DNA from: Williamsia sp. 1138
GTDB lineage: Bacteria > Actinomycetota > Actinomycetes > Mycobacteriales > Mycobacteriaceae
Assembly (NCBI RefSeq): GCF_002095435.2
Contig: NZ_MJEJ02000051.1
Span: 124,001-188,000, forward strand
DNA length: 64,000 nt
Direction of reading: 5' to 3'
The translations under genes were made by a program, and so were the position numbers. Shown here one piece after another: positions 16,476 through 28,795 of the stretch. The notes under the pieces were generated by a model. That model worked only from the letters and a program-made list of their open reading frames with translations, was not told the origin of the DNA and did not search any database. Each line of letters opens with the position of its first letter. Within the stretch, counting starts at the first letter, position 1.

Positions 16476-17879
16476 TCAAAGATCTTGCGCCGCAGCCTCA
16501 TTACGCACGGGGTTGGCGACCGTCGTCCATTTCTCGCTGCGGATCCGCCAGGCGACCGTCAACAGCCGCAACACCATGAACAGGATCAACCCGCTCCAGA
16601 TTCCCGCCAGACCCCAGTCGAAGATGAGAGAGCACCAGATCATCGGCAGAAATCCGACAAGGGCGCTGACGAGGGTCGCAGTACGTAGGAACGCCGCGTC
16701 GGCGCTGCCGAGCAACACCCCGTCGAGCGCGAAGACGATGCCGGCGATGGGCAGCATGGCGACGAAAAACCACCACGGGGTACCGACCGCCCGCAGCACC
16801 TCGGCGTCACCGGTGAAGATCTTCGGGATCACCACATTGCCCGCGGCGAAGATCGCAGCCAACCCGAACGAGACACTCAACGACCACACCGTGACCCGCC
16901 TGGTCACCCGCCACGCCGCTGGAATGGCACCTGCACCCAGCGCGGCGCCGACCAGAGCCTGGGCCGCGATCGCGAACGAGTCCAGCAGCAGCGCCACGAA
17001 GTTCCAGAGCTGCAGCACCAGCTGGTGCGAGGCCACCGCTGCGACACCAAACCGGCTCGCAACCGCGGCCGCAGACAGGAAACAGATCTGAAATGAGAGG
17101 CTGCGCACGATGAGGTCGCGGCCCAGCACCAGCTGCACCCGGATGATCGGCCACTGCGGACGCGAGCCACCGGCAGCCGGATACTGCGCGCTTTCCCGCC
17201 ACACCCTCACGGCGAAGAGAATTCCCGCGATGCTCTGGCCCACCACGTTCGAGATCGCGCTGCCTTCGAGTCCCAACGTCGGTGCACCGAGCAGGCCGTG
17301 CACCAGAACCGGACACAACACCGCCGAGACGCCCAGGCCGACGACGACGTAGATGATCGGCCGCCGGGTGTCCTGGACTCCACGCATCCAACCGTTGCCG
17401 GCCATCGAGAGCAGGATGAGCGGAACGCCCCACACGGCGATGCGCAACCACGTGGTGGCCTCTGTCGCCACCTCTCCACCGCCGGTGAGCGCGGCGAGGA
17501 TCCACGGCGCGCACGCGCCCACCACCACCACGATCACTGCGCCCACACCGAGCGCGATCCAGCTCGCCTGGACACCCTCGGCGACAGCCCCCGCCCTGTC
17601 ACCCCTTCCGAACTTCTGGGCCGACCGCGCGGTGGTCCCGTACGACAGGAAGGTCAGCTGCGTGCTCACCACCGACAGCACCAGCACTCCGACGCCGAGT
17701 GCCGCGAGATCGAGACCGCCGAGCCGACCGACCACCGCCAGATCGAGCATCAAATACAGTGGTTCGGCCACCAGCACCACAAGTGCTGACAGCGACAACC
17801 GCAAGATCCTGCGGCTGGTCGGGTTCAATTCGTCGCGGTCCTCGGCGTCTGTCGAGGCCGGGTTCGGCGAAGCGTTCAC
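16476..17879 (-). CDS. dinF: MATE-family efflux transporter (DinF-like)
   Basis: 467 residues from a GTG that overlaps the nrnA stop by four bases (GTGA). About twelve hydrophobic segments and two homologous halves fit the MATE fold; EPLYLMLDLAVVGRLG near the N-terminus is typical of the DinF branch. It exports cationic compounds using ion gradients; substrate not predictable. The downstream position after nrnA matches the mycobacterial Rv2836c-Rv2837c pair. Confidence 0.92.
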   Translation of the reverse strand: MNASPNPASTDAEDRDELNPTSRRILRLSLSALVVLVAEPLYLMLDLAVVGRLGGLDLAALGVGVLVLSVVSTQLTFLSYGTTARSAQKFGRGDRAGAVAEGVQASWIALGVGAVIVVVVGACAPWILAALTGGGEVATEATTWLRIAVWGVPLILLSMAGNGWMRGVQDTRRPIIYVVVGLGVSAVLCPVLVHGLLGAPTLGLEGSAISNVVGQSIAGILFAVRVWRESAQYPAAGGSRPQWPIIRVQLVLGRDLIVRSLSFQICFLSAAAVASRFGVAAVASHQLVLQLWNFVALLLDSFAIAAQALVGAALGAGAIPAAWRVTRRVTVWSLSVSFGLAAIFAAGNVVIPKIFTGDAEVLRAVGTPWWFFVAMLPIAGIVFALDGVLLGSADAAFLRTATLVSALVGFLPMIWCSLIFDWGLAGIWSGLILFMVLRLLTVAWRIRSEKWTTVANPVRNEAAAQDL

Positions 17880-18850
17880 ACCGAGCGCAGCAGCTGTCCG
17901 ACCACCTCGTCGGCAGAGCCGGAGGCGCTGTACCCACACGCCAGCCGATGGCCGCCACCGCCGTGGGCGCGCGCGATCGGGACGAGATCGACATCGGATT
18001 TGGCTCGCATAGAGACGGTCCAATCCCCGGGACCGGCCTCCTTGAACACCACCGCGACCTCGGCCTCAGCGGTGGTCCGGACTATGTCGACCACGCTTTC
18101 GCTCTCTTCCCAGCCCAGCGCCTGGGTGGACGCGTGATCGACAACCGCATACACCAATCCCCGGCCACCGAACGCCTCCTCGACCAGAACTGCGGAGTCG
18201 AGTGCAGCGGACACCATGGACAACCAGGCGAAGCGATGGGTGTCAAGCAGGTGGCGGGTCCACGTCCGGCCATCGACCCCGAGTTCGAGGAGCCGGGCCG
18301 CGATCCGATGCGATTTCGGTTGCGCCCATTTGAACGAGCCGGTGTCGGTGACGACTCCGGCGTACAGGCATGTCGCGACCCCCACGTCGAGCGGCACGTC
18401 CAGCGCGTCGATGATGGCCAGCGCCAGTTCGGCCGTGCAGTCGGCACCGGGATCGACGAGGTTGACGGTACCGAAACCGGCATTCGACGCATGATGGTCG
18501 ACGACGATGGATTCTGTCGCCGATTCGAGCACCCCGGCCAAGCCCTCGAGCCGGTGGATACTCGCACAGTCGACGGCGACAACGACGGGGTACCCGACGA
18601 CGTCGTCGGGCTCGATGAGCAGGTCGGCACCAGGGAGTTCGGCCAGCGCCGCCGGCAGCCGGGTGGGACCGGGAAAACTGATCTCGACCACGGTTCCACG
18701 GCTTCGCAGCGCCCCCGCGATGGCGAGGCCGCTGCCGATCGTGTCGGCATCAGGACGGGTGTGACAGAGCACCGTGACGTGATCTGCCGAAGCCAGCACG
18801 TCTACGACAGAACGCAACGCCAGGGCTGCGGTGGCCTCTGTGGTGTTCAC
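17876..18850 (-). CDS. nrnA: DHH/DHHA1 phosphoesterase, nanoRNase/pAp phosphatase
   Basis: 324 residues. DHH domain motifs: [10 protein letters not shown] (~32-41), VAVDCAS and VDHHAS. The C-terminal DHHA1 domain has the glycine-rich [14 protein letters not shown]. Family members degrade short RNA oligomers, dephosphorylate pAp and, in mycobacteria, hydrolyse cyclic dinucleotides. The GTG start overlaps the rbfA stop by four bases, and its end overlaps the MATE gene. Confidence 0.93.
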   Translation of the reverse strand: MNTTEATAALALRSVVDVLASADHVTVLCHTRPDADTIGSGLAIAGALRSRGTVVEISFPGPTRLPAALAELPGADLLIEPDDVVGYPVVVAVDCASIHRLEGLAGVLESATESIVVDHHASNAGFGTVNLVDPGADCTAELALAIIDALDVPLDVGVATCLYAGVVTDTGSFKWAQPKSHRIAARLLELGVDGRTWTRHLLDTHRFAWLSMVSAALDSAVLVEEAFGGRGLVYAVVDHASTQALGWEESESVVDIVRTTAEAEVAVVFKEAGPGDWTVSMRAKSDVDLVPIARAHGGGGHRLACGYSASGSADEVVGQLLRSV

Positions 18851-19323
18851 CGCTCGCCAGTGTCCTCTGCGGGGTCCTCGGCCTCATCGGCCGCCCGCGG
18901 TTCTCGATACGGATCCGGGTCACCGGCCGGCGCGGCGTCGCGTGCGAGCCGGGCGACTTCTTCGTCCTGCAACCGCGCACGTTCGAGAAGCTCTTCCATG
19001 TCGCGAGCGGTATCGGGCACCTTGTCGAGGACGAACGACAACGTCGGGGTGAACCGAACCCCGGTGCCGGCTCCCACCTTGGACCGCAGGATGCCGGTGG
19101 CCTTCGCGAGACCCGCAGCGGCGGAGGCGTAGTCGGGTTCGACGTTCAACGACGGGCCCATGACCGTGTAGAACACCGTCGCGTCGTGCAGGTCGCCGGT
19201 CACCTTGGCGTCGGTGACCGTGACATAGGCGAGTCGCGGATCCTTGATCTCCTTGGCGATGGCCGAGGCGACGATCGAAGAGATCCGCTTTGCCATCCGC
19301 TGTGCCCGGGCGGGATCTGCCAT
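18847..19323 (-). CDS. rbfA: 30S ribosome-binding factor A
   Basis: 158 residues with the RbfA KH-like core (~1-115; [29 protein letters not shown]) and a longer acidic, Pro/Glu/Asp-rich tail common in actinobacteria. It binds immature 16S rRNA during late 30S maturation. GAGCTGGAG precedes the ATG. It lies between ylxP and nrnA in the infB operon. Confidence 0.95.
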   Translation of the reverse strand: MADPARAQRMAKRISSIVASAIAKEIKDPRLAYVTVTDAKVTGDLHDATVFYTVMGPSLNVEPDYASAAAGLAKATGILRSKVGAGTGVRFTPTLSFVLDKVPDTARDMEELLERARLQDEEVARLARDAAPAGDPDPYREPRAADEAEDPAEDTGER

Positions 19324-19340
19324 CTCCAGCTCACTCTCTT

Positions 19341-19397
19341 TGTTCGAGACGTCCGACCGTGTCGAGACGTCTCACCCTTGTTCGAGACGTGCCACCC
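19341..19397. repeat. Three imperfect ~19-bp tandem repeats upstream of rbfA
   Basis: Units at 19341-19359, 19360-19378 and 19379-19397 share TGTTCGAGACGT followed by C-rich bases; the middle unit contains the perfect palindrome GAGACGTCTC. They lie in the 137-bp gap between the ylxP stop and the rbfA start (19324-19460), where no gene is visible. Confidence 0.6.
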
Positions 19398-19460
19398 ACC
19401 GGCTCGACTCTCGATCCTGGACTGCTACCGCAACTCTAATCTTCTCGTGCGTCGGCAGAT

Positions 19461-19760
19461 CTAATCATCATCGTCGTCGCCGCTGCGCACGCGACGGCGG
19501 ACCGACAACACTTCGATTTCGGGGCGGCCGGCGACCAACGCCTCACTGGCGTCGAGGATCTCACCGAGATGCCTGGCGTCGGCCGCGACGGCCGCGACCC
19601 CGATCCGGGCGCGTCGGTGCAGATCGTGGTCGTCGACCTCCGCAACGGACACCCGCAGACGCGCCAGTGCTGCCACGATGGGTCGCACCACTGAGCGCTT
19701 CTGCTTGAGAGAGCGGACGTCGCCGAGTAGCAGATCGATTTCCAACGACCCGACGAACAT
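19461..19760 (-). CDS. ylxP: DUF503 family protein (YlxP-like)
   Basis: 99 residues; MFVGSLEIDLLLGDVRSLKQKRS is the DUF503 signature. A ferredoxin-like fold of unknown function, encoded between infB and rbfA in many bacteria, as here. The C-terminus is a run of Asp residues. ATG at 19760 is preferred over an adjacent GTG because it matches the family start. Confidence 0.85.
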   Translation of the reverse strand: MFVGSLEIDLLLGDVRSLKQKRSVVRPIVAALARLRVSVAEVDDHDLHRRARIGVAAVAADARHLGEILDASEALVAGRPEIEVLSVRRRVRSGDDDDD

Positions 19761-19779
19761 CACGCCCTACCGACGGGGG

Positions 19780-19839
19780 TCAGTCCCGCGCCTTTTCCCG
19801 CAACTCGTACGTCTCGATGACGTCGTCGACCTCGATGTC
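19780..19839 (-). repeat. Duplicate of the infB 3' end beyond its stop codon
   Basis: These 60 bases match 19851-19910 (the last codons of infB plus its stop) at 56 of 60 positions. On the minus strand this copy encodes [19 protein letters not shown] and a stop, against DIKVDD... in the gene. Three of the four differences are silent. The copy is out of frame with infB, 11 bases after its stop. It is a non-translated relic or an import scar. Confidence 0.92.
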
Positions 19840-19850
19840 CGTCGATGACG

Positions 19851-22799
<2,949 letters not shown>

Positions 22800-22879
22800 T
22801 GCTCTCCTCACTTGGAGGTCGAGCGGCATTGCCCGCTACGACCTCGGTTTACGTCCGAAACTCGCTCATCGCAAGAACT

Positions 22880-23242
22880 TCACGGTGTGCTCATGTCTTC
22901 TGCTACCTGTTCCTCAGTGGCCGGCTTGTGCCGGCCTCTCTGTGTGGCTACCGATTCGATCTCTCGCCTCAGTAGTTCGGAGTCGACGGTCAACCCGCCG
23001 ATCCGAAATGCCCTGGCGAAGGCCTTCCGCTGCACCGCGGTTCCCAGGCATTCGGGATCCGGGTGGAGCCAAGCGCCACGCCCTGACATGGTCTTTCGGT
23101 GGTCGATCACGACCACCGGGGGGCGTGAGCCCGTGTCCGCCACCAGCCGAACGAGTTCGGCGGCCGGGCGGCACTGACGACATCCGACGCAGGTGCGCAT
23201 CGGAGGTTTTTCGCGGTGGAGCGAAGGATCACTGTGGACCAT
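22880..23242 (-). CDS. ylxR: YlxR family RNA-binding protein (DUF448)
   Basis: About 120 residues. The core RTCVGCRQCRPAAELVRLV and GRGAWLHPDPECLG are the YlxR signature; the CVGC and C...C positions are kept. YlxR proteins lie between nusA and infB and have been linked to RNase P or transcription control. Start uncertain: ATG at 23242 gives a short leader, and an inner ATG at 23200 begins right at RTCVGC. Neither has a strong ribosome site. Confidence 0.85.
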   Translation of the reverse strand: MVHSDPSLHREKPPMRTCVGCRQCRPAAELVRLVADTGSRPPVVVIDHRKTMSGRGAWLHPDPECLGTAVQRKAFARAFRIGGLTVDSELLRREIESVATQRGRHKPATEEQVAEDMSTP

Positions 23243-23303
23243 CGACAAGTCTACCGTCCGGAGCACGTCAGATGCCAATGAGACCCGCCGATGACCATCC
23301 GGC

Positions 23304-24329
23304 TCAGCTCGCACCTGCGTCCGAGGTGGCACTGTCGGCGTCGCTCTGGGCGTCGCTGCGGATGTCGATCCGCCATCCGGTCAGTCGCGCCGCGAGTCGG
23401 GCGTTCTGCCCTTCCTTCCCGATGGCCAGCGACAACTGGTAGTCGGGCACGACCACGCGGGCAGCTTTCGCCGCCAGGTCCACCACGGTCACGGAGACGA
23501 CCTTCGACGGGGACAGTGCGTTCCCGACGAACACGGCCGGATCGGTGTCGTAGTCGATGATGTCGATCTTCTCGTCGCCCAGCTCGCGCATCACATTGCG
23601 CACCCGCTGCCCCATCGGGCCGATGCAGGCACCCTTGGCATTGAGACCCGAGACACCGGTGTGGACGGCGATCTTCGAACGGTGACCGGCCTCGCGAGCC
23701 ACGGCGACGATCTCGACGGAGCCGTCCTCGATCTCGGGGACCTCCAGGGAGAACAGTTTGCGAACGAGGTTCGGATGGGTGCGCGAGAGGGTGATCTGCA
23801 GGCCCCGCTGGCCCCGGGTCACGCCTACCACGTAGCACTTGATGCGTTCGCCGTGGACATACTTCTCGCCGGGTACCTGTTCGGCCGGGGGCAGCACACC
23901 CTCCTGGCCGGTCGCCTCGCTGCCGATGCGCACGACAACCAGGCCGCGTGCGTTCGCCCTGGCGTCCTGCTGGACGACACCGCCGACGATCTCGCCCTCG
24001 TGGGTCGAGAACTCGCCGAAGTTCTTGTCGTGCTCGGCATCCCGCAAGCGCTGCAGGATGACCTGTCGTGCTGTGGTGGCGGCGATCCGGCCGAACCCCT
24101 CAGGGGTGTCGTCCCACTCAGAGATCGTGTTCCCGTCTTCGTCGCGTTCTTGGGCCATCACCCGCACCGAGCCGGATTTGCGGTCGACGTCGATGTACGC
24201 GTGCTGGGCGAACCCGTCGGTGTGCCGATACGCCGTCAGGAGCGCCGACTGGATGGTCTCGATCACCGTGTCGATCGAGATACCCTTCTCCGCCTCGATC
24301 ATCCGGAGAGCAGCAATGTCGATATTCAT
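23304..24329 (-). CDS. nusA: Transcription termination/antitermination factor NusA
   Basis: 341 residues, the short actinobacterial form without C-terminal acidic repeats. N-terminal RNA polymerase-binding domain (~1-125), S1 (~135-200; [15 protein letters not shown] nearby), then KH1 and KH2 ([31 protein letters not shown]). Its ATG overlaps the rimP stop by four bases; AAGGGAAC serves as ribosome site inside rimP. Confidence 0.97.
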   Translation of the reverse strand: MNIDIAALRMIEAEKGISIDTVIETIQSALLTAYRHTDGFAQHAYIDVDRKSGSVRVMAQERDEDGNTISEWDDTPEGFGRIAATTARQVILQRLRDAEHDKNFGEFSTHEGEIVGGVVQQDARANARGLVVVRIGSEATGQEGVLPPAEQVPGEKYVHGERIKCYVVGVTRGQRGLQITLSRTHPNLVRKLFSLEVPEIEDGSVEIVAVAREAGHRSKIAVHTGVSGLNAKGACIGPMGQRVRNVMRELGDEKIDIIDYDTDPAVFVGNALSPSKVVSVTVVDLAAKAARVVVPDYQLSLAIGKEGQNARLAARLTGWRIDIRSDAQSDADSATSDAGAS

Positions 24330-24910
24330 TTGTTCCCTTTCCGTCTTGCCTCGATCTGTTCGGCATCGAGGCCGCACATCTGTAATTCGGCTGCACCGGG
24401 TTCGCTGAAGTCGACCTGGACGTGGGCGACGCGCACCTTCTCGAGTGGCACCGACTGCGTGAGCAGTCCCTTACCGGACTTGGTGACCAGCGTGAGCGTG
24501 GTCTCGGTCTCGTCCAGCGGCCCGACCCGTCCCGAGAGCCGCTCAGCAGGTTCGGTGGCCAGGTCGATGACAACCTTGCGGCCCGCCGCCCGGCGCCAGT
24601 GCCGCGGAGCGGTCAGCGGTCGATCGACCCCGGGAGAGGTGACCTCGAGGGTGTATGTGGGGAGCGCGGAGACAACGTCGTGCCCGGAGGCGTCTTCATC
24701 GCCGGGTTCGCCGTCGAGCACCGAGGAGAGCGACCGGCTCAAGGCGGCCAGTTCGTCGAGCCCGGCGCCACCGTCACGATCGACCATCAGGGTGATCACA
24801 TTTTCCTCACCAGAGGCGGTGACGGTCAGCTCCTCGACGTCGAATCCGTTGCCGGTCACGACCGGTTCGAGTAGCTCGCTGATGCGGTCGCGGTCGATTG
24901 CCCCAGGCAT
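24326..24910 (-). CDS. rimP: Ribosome maturation factor RimP
   Basis: 194 residues from the ATG ([18 protein letters not shown]) with GGAGGGAA upstream. It has the RimP N-domain with [15 protein letters not shown], the family hallmark, and a C-terminal SH3-like domain. It acts in 30S maturation. First gene of the nusA-infB operon; the 203-bp gap to the divergent Tat lipoprotein gene (24911-25113) must hold both promoters. Confidence 0.95.
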   Translation of the reverse strand: MPGAIDRDRISELLEPVVTGNGFDVEELTVTASGEENVITLMVDRDGGAGLDELAALSRSLSSVLDGEPGDEDASGHDVVSALPTYTLEVTSPGVDRPLTAPRHWRRAAGRKVVIDLATEPAERLSGRVGPLDETETTLTLVTKSGKGLLTQSVPLEKVRVAHVQVDFSEPGAAELQMCGLDAEQIEARRKGNK

Positions 24911-25113
24911 TCGGCGTTCCCTCCGTGTGCAGTTGTCGGTGTAGCGGGACCGGCGCGCCCGGTGTTCGTTTCCCGGCGCCCGCGGTCGCAGGTGCACTCA
25001 GCTTAACGCCCCCGCGAGGGTGCTCTCGCCCATCAGGCCGACGGGTCTCGCAGTCCGTGCCCGCGGGCGGTGGGTCCCACGCCCGCCGCGGACTGCTGGC
25101 ACTATGTGTCCCT

Positions 25114-25641
25114 GTGACGGTCACCGGCCTCGTGGAGGCAGCAGAAAGTGGGTTTCGACCCTCGCGCCGCTCGTTCGTGCGTTCGGCCGCCGCCGTGTCG
25201 GTGGGAGCGATCGCGATCACGGCGGTCGGGGCGTGCGGTTCCGGCTCGGGCGTGAGTGCGCAGCAGCAGCTCGCCGACCGGTTGCTCCCCCAGGTCTCCG
25301 CGGCGCAGGCCGACGCGGTGGCCGCCGGCGCCGCCGTCGCCACCAATCCCGATCGCGCCGCGGCCCTCGGCGTCGTTGCCGCAGAGCGCACCGAACATGC
25401 CCGTGTTCTCACCGACGAGATCACCCGCCTCGACGCCGGCCGGGCCCGGACCGCGTCGAGTTCCGTGGCGCCCAGTTCGGTGACACCTGCACCGCCGAGC
25501 CTCGACCAGTTGCGCACCCAGCTGTCGGCATCGGCGAGGTCCGCCGGTGACCTCGCGGTCGAACTCGACGGTTACGTGGCGGGTCTGCTCGGGTCGATCA
25601 GTGCGGGCGTCACGACTGCGGTGGCGGTACAGCTCGCATGA
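25114..25641 (+). CDS. Tat-exported lipoprotein with ferritin-like helices
   Basis: 175 residues from a GTG. A twin-arginine signal (SRRSFVR, 17-23), a hydrophobic stretch and a lipobox (VGAC, Cys41) predict export as a folded lipoprotein. The mature part is Ala-rich and helical, with AAERTEHARVLTDEITRL resembling the metal helix of DUF4439 ferritin-like proteins. A CACTAT -10-like element ends 8 bases before the GTG, suggesting leaderless mRNA. It overlaps the next gene by four bases (ATGA). In mycobacteria Rv2843-Rv2844 occupy this site beside proS. Function unknown. Confidence 0.75.
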   Translation: MTVTGLVEAAESGFRPSRRSFVRSAAAVSVGAIAITAVGACGSGSGVSAQQQLADRLLPQVSAAQADAVAAGAAVATNPDRAAALGVVAAERTEHARVLTDEITRLDAGRARTASSSVAPSSVTPAPPSLDQLRTQLSASARSAGDLAVELDGYVAGLLGSISAGVTTAVAVQLA

Positions 25642-26069
25642 CCCGGACCACCGACGCGTTGACCGTGGCACTGACCGCCGAGAACGCCGCCATCTTCGCC
25701 TACGGGGTGGTGGCTGCCTACGCCGCCTCGTCGCGATCTCAGACCATTGCCGAGTACACAGCCGAACACCGTTCCCGGCGTGAGGAATTGGTGGCAGCCC
25801 TGACCGCTGCGCACTCGGAGGTGCCCGCGGCCGCGGCGGGGTACGACCTCAGCGCCCCGATCACGGACCCGGCATCGGCGCTGACCGTGGCACTGACCGC
25901 CGAAGAAGACTGCGCAGTCGCCTACCGGGCACTCATCGAACAAGCCGAGAACGTCGGTGCCCGCAGGCTCGGCCTCGGTGGTTTGACCGACTCCGCGGGC
26001 CGGGCAGCCAATTGGCGCCTCGTGCTACGTATTTCCCCCGTCACCGTCGCCCTGCCCGGTTCCGTCTGA
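25638..26069 (+). CDS. DUF4439 ferritin-like protein
   Basis: 143 residues, predicted four-helix bundle. Repeated LTVALTAE segments (residues 8-15 and again ~82-89) mark helices 1 and 3, and EYTAEHRSRREEL and EEDCAVAYRAL supply Glu/His residues in the spacing of ferritin-like folds. No signal peptide. It is translationally coupled to the Tat lipoprotein upstream, suggesting a pair that works across the membrane. A metal-binding or oxidase role is a fold-level guess only. Confidence 0.8.
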   Translation: MTRTTDALTVALTAENAAIFAYGVVAAYAASSRSQTIAEYTAEHRSRREELVAALTAAHSEVPAAAAGYDLSAPITDPASALTVALTAEEDCAVAYRALIEQAENVGARRLGLGGLTDSAGRAANWRLVLRISPVTVALPGSV

Positions 26070-26088
26070 CCGACAAACCCACCGTGAG

Positions 26089-26126
26089 CAGGCAAACCCA
26101 GGTGTTACAACACCTGGGTTTGCCTG
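26089..26126. terminator. Bidirectional terminator between DUF4439 gene and proS
   Basis: An 18-bp perfect stem with a 2-base centre (CAGGCAAACCCAGGTGTT and its complement). It lies 20 bases after the plus-strand stop and 25 bases after the proS stop. The plus-strand tail includes GGTTTTGC; no long U-run. Position between converging genes supports a shared terminator. Confidence 0.75.
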
Positions 26127-26150
26127 AAATCACTGGTTTTGCAAGAGGTT

Positions 26151-27890
26151 TCAGCGGTTCGCGACGATGGAGGCCACCGCGGCGTCGGAGGCGATCTCGG
26201 TCGCCTCGCCGGTGAAACGGTCGCGGATCTCGACGGTCCCGTTCGCCCAACCTCGGCCGACCACGACCACCACCGGCATACCGAGCAGTTCGGCGTCCTT
26301 GAATTTGACGCCGGGCGAGGCCTTCCGGTCGTCGATGAGCACCGAGAAGCCGGCGGCATCCAGGTCGGCGGCCAGTGATCGGGCACCGCTCCAGGCACCC
26401 TCGTCCTTGTTCGCGATCACGAGGTGGACGTCGAACGGCGCAACCTCTTTGGGCCAGCGCAGCCCCTTCTCGTCGTGATGCTGCTCGGCGATGACCGCCA
26501 CCATCCGCGACACGCCCACACCGTACGAACCCTGGATGAGCCGGACCGGTTTGCCGTTCTCTCCCAGCACACCGACGTCGAACGCATCGGTGTACTTGGT
26601 GCCCAGTTGGAAGATGTGGCCGATCTCGATACCGCGGGCGGTCACCAGGGTCCCGATCCCGTCGGGCGACGGATCACCGTCGCGGACCTCGGCGGCCTCG
26701 ATGGTGCCGTCCGGGGTGAAGTCGCGACCGGCCACCAGGTCCACGACGTGTTTGCCGGGCGCGTCGGCTCCGGTGATCCACGCGGTGCCGTCGACGATCC
26801 GCGGGTCGACCAGGTAGCGAACACCGTTGTTCTGCAACCCCTTCGGACCTATGTAACCTCGGACCAGAAAGCTGTTATCAGCGAAGTCGGCGTCGGTGAT
26901 GAGCTCGACGGCGGCGGGTTCGACGGCCGCTTCGAGGCGCTTGAAGTCGACCTCTCGGTCCCCCGGGACGCCGATCGCCAGCAGCTCTTCCTTTCCGTCT
27001 GGACTGCGCAGCTTGACCACCACGTTCTTGAGGGTGTCGGCGGCGGTGAATCCACGGTCCGGAAAGGTCTCCTGAGCCCACGCGACGAGGGTGTCGATGG
27101 TCGGGGTGTCGCCCGTGTCGTACACGGCCGCCGCGGGGAGGCCCTCGATGGGCAGGGCGGGCGGTGCGGGTGTGATGACGGCCTCGACGTTGGCGGCATA
27201 GCCCGACTCCGGGCTACGCACGTAGGTGTCCTCCCCGACCTCGCTCTCGGCCAGGAACTCTTCGGACGCACTGCCACCCATGGCACCGGACGTTGCGGCG
27301 ACGATCACATATTTGACCTGCAACCGGCGGAAGATCTCCTGGTACGCCTCGCGGTGGGCGTCGTAGGACGCCTTGGAGCCATCGATGTCGAGATCGAAGG
27401 AGTACGAGTCCTTCATGATGAACTCACGGCCGCGCAAGATGCCTGCCCGGGGCCGCTCCTCGTCTCGGTACTTCGTCTGGATCTGATAGAGGGTCACCGG
27501 GAGATCCTTGTACGAGGAGTACTCACCCTTGACCAACTGCGCGAACAGCTCTTCGTGGGTCGGCCCGAGCAACATGTCCGCGCCCTTGCGGTCCTTGAGC
27601 CGGAACAGGGCCTCGCCGTACTCCGTCCACCGGCCGGTGACCTCGTAAGGTTCGCGGGGCAGGAGTGCGGGCAGCGAGATCTCCTGGCCGCCGATGTTGT
27701 TCATCTCCTCGCGCACCACATCTTCGACGCGGCGCAGCACTTTCAGGCCCAGTGGCAGCCAGCTGTAGACACCTGGGGCGACACGACGCACGTATCCCGC
27801 CCGGACCAGCAGCTTGTGGCTGGGTACCTCGGCGTCCGCGGGGTCATCGCGCAGAGTGCGCAGGAACAGGGTCGACATGCGTGTGATCAC
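26151..27890 (-). CDS. proS: Prolyl-tRNA synthetase (bacterial type)
   Basis: 579 residues from a GTG ([20 protein letters not shown]), the usual actinobacterial start. Class II motifs: motif 2 [17 protein letters not shown]-like stretch near 140-160, GPTHEE and motif 3 with GVGVSRM; an INS editing domain (~225-400) lies between motifs 2 and 3, then the anticodon-binding domain. It charges tRNA-Pro. It converges on the ferritin-like pair and diverges from yaaA. Confidence 0.97.
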   Translation of the reverse strand: MITRMSTLFLRTLRDDPADAEVPSHKLLVRAGYVRRVAPGVYSWLPLGLKVLRRVEDVVREEMNNIGGQEISLPALLPREPYEVTGRWTEYGEALFRLKDRKGADMLLGPTHEELFAQLVKGEYSSYKDLPVTLYQIQTKYRDEERPRAGILRGREFIMKDSYSFDLDIDGSKASYDAHREAYQEIFRRLQVKYVIVAATSGAMGGSASEEFLAESEVGEDTYVRSPESGYAANVEAVITPAPPALPIEGLPAAAVYDTGDTPTIDTLVAWAQETFPDRGFTAADTLKNVVVKLRSPDGKEELLAIGVPGDREVDFKRLEAAVEPAAVELITDADFADNSFLVRGYIGPKGLQNNGVRYLVDPRIVDGTAWITGADAPGKHVVDLVAGRDFTPDGTIEAAEVRDGDPSPDGIGTLVTARGIEIGHIFQLGTKYTDAFDVGVLGENGKPVRLIQGSYGVGVSRMVAVIAEQHHDEKGLRWPKEVAPFDVHLVIANKDEGAWSGARSLAADLDAAGFSVLIDDRKASPGVKFKDAELLGMPVVVVVGRGWANGTVEIRDRFTGEATEIASDAAVASIVANR

Positions 27891-27978
27891 GTGTGCCACC
27901 TTAACGGGGCCCGAGCAGCTGTCTCCGCGGCGGCGGGCGCAGAAGCCGATACCGTGGTCGCCCAGATAAAGTGCGACT

Positions 27979-28722
27979 GTGTTGATCGTGCTGCCTCCTT
28001 CGGAGACCAAGGCCACCGGCGGCCGTGGCGCCGCCCTCGACCTCGACCAGTTGTCACTGCCCTCCCTCACCCCGATCCGCCGCAAGCTGGCGGACGCTCT
28101 CGTCACGCTTGCCGGCGATCCGGCCGCGAGCCGGCAGGCGCTCGGTCTGGGGGTGTCCCAGTTCGCGGAGATCGAACGCAATGCGCAGCTGTGGTCGTCT
28201 CCGACCCGCCCGGCGATCGAGCGTTACACCGGGGTGCTGTTCGACGCCCTCGACCATCCGTCGCTGAGCAGGGCGTCGAAGACCAAGGCGGCCGAGCGAC
28301 TGGCCGTGGGCTCGGCGTTGTTCGGGGTCGTACGCGCCACCGATCCGATCCCCGCCTATCGGTTGTCCTCCGGGTCGAAACTGCCGGGGATGGGCACGCT
28401 CGCGTCGGTGTGGAAACCGGCGCTCACCGAAGCTCTGACGGACCTCGGCGACGACGTTGTCGTCGACCTCCGCTCCGGCGGCTACCAGCAGCTCGGACCC
28501 CTACCCGGCGCCATCACCGTCACGGTGCTGACCGAGGGGCCTTCGGGGTCACGAACTGTGGTGAGCCATTTCAACAAGCATCACAAGGGTGTGCTCACAC
28601 GTTCACTCGTCAGCTCACGTCGGCAGATCCGGGACGTGAATTCGCTTGCCGCCGTCGCGACGGCAGGCGGCCAGCGGGCCGAGGTCGCCTCCGATCGAGA
28701 GCTGATCATCCTGACCGACTGA
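27979..28722 (+). CDS. yaaA: YaaA family peroxide stress protein (DUF328)
   Basis: 247 residues from a GTG ([15 protein letters not shown]). [22 protein letters not shown] and SHFNKHHKG are typical YaaA segments. In E. coli YaaA limits intracellular iron under peroxide stress and binds DNA. GATAAA lies 9 bases before the start, consistent with a leaderless or very short leader mRNA. Confidence 0.9.
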   Translation: MLIVLPPSETKATGGRGAALDLDQLSLPSLTPIRRKLADALVTLAGDPAASRQALGLGVSQFAEIERNAQLWSSPTRPAIERYTGVLFDALDHPSLSRASKTKAAERLAVGSALFGVVRATDPIPAYRLSSGSKLPGMGTLASVWKPALTEALTDLGDDVVVDLRSGGYQQLGPLPGAITVTVLTEGPSGSRTVVSHFNKHHKGVLTRSLVSSRRQIRDVNSLAAVATAGGQRAEVASDRELIILTD

Positions 28723-28736
28723 CCATCGCCGGAAGT

Positions 28737-28785
28737 GGGTTGTTCTGGCGAAGAAAACAGCAGGTCGGCACCGCCGAAACGACCC
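28737..28785 (+). repeat. Dispersed stem-loop repeat, copy 2
   Basis: Arms GGGTTGTTCTGGCG (28737-28750) and CGCCGAAACGACCC (28772-28785) pair at 11 of 14 positions, with CAGGTCGGC in the loop. It begins 14 bases after the yaaA stop and ends 10 bases from the efpA stop. The minus-strand flank CCCCGAT is shared with copy 1. Confidence 0.7.
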
Positions 28786-28795
28786 ATCATCGGGG

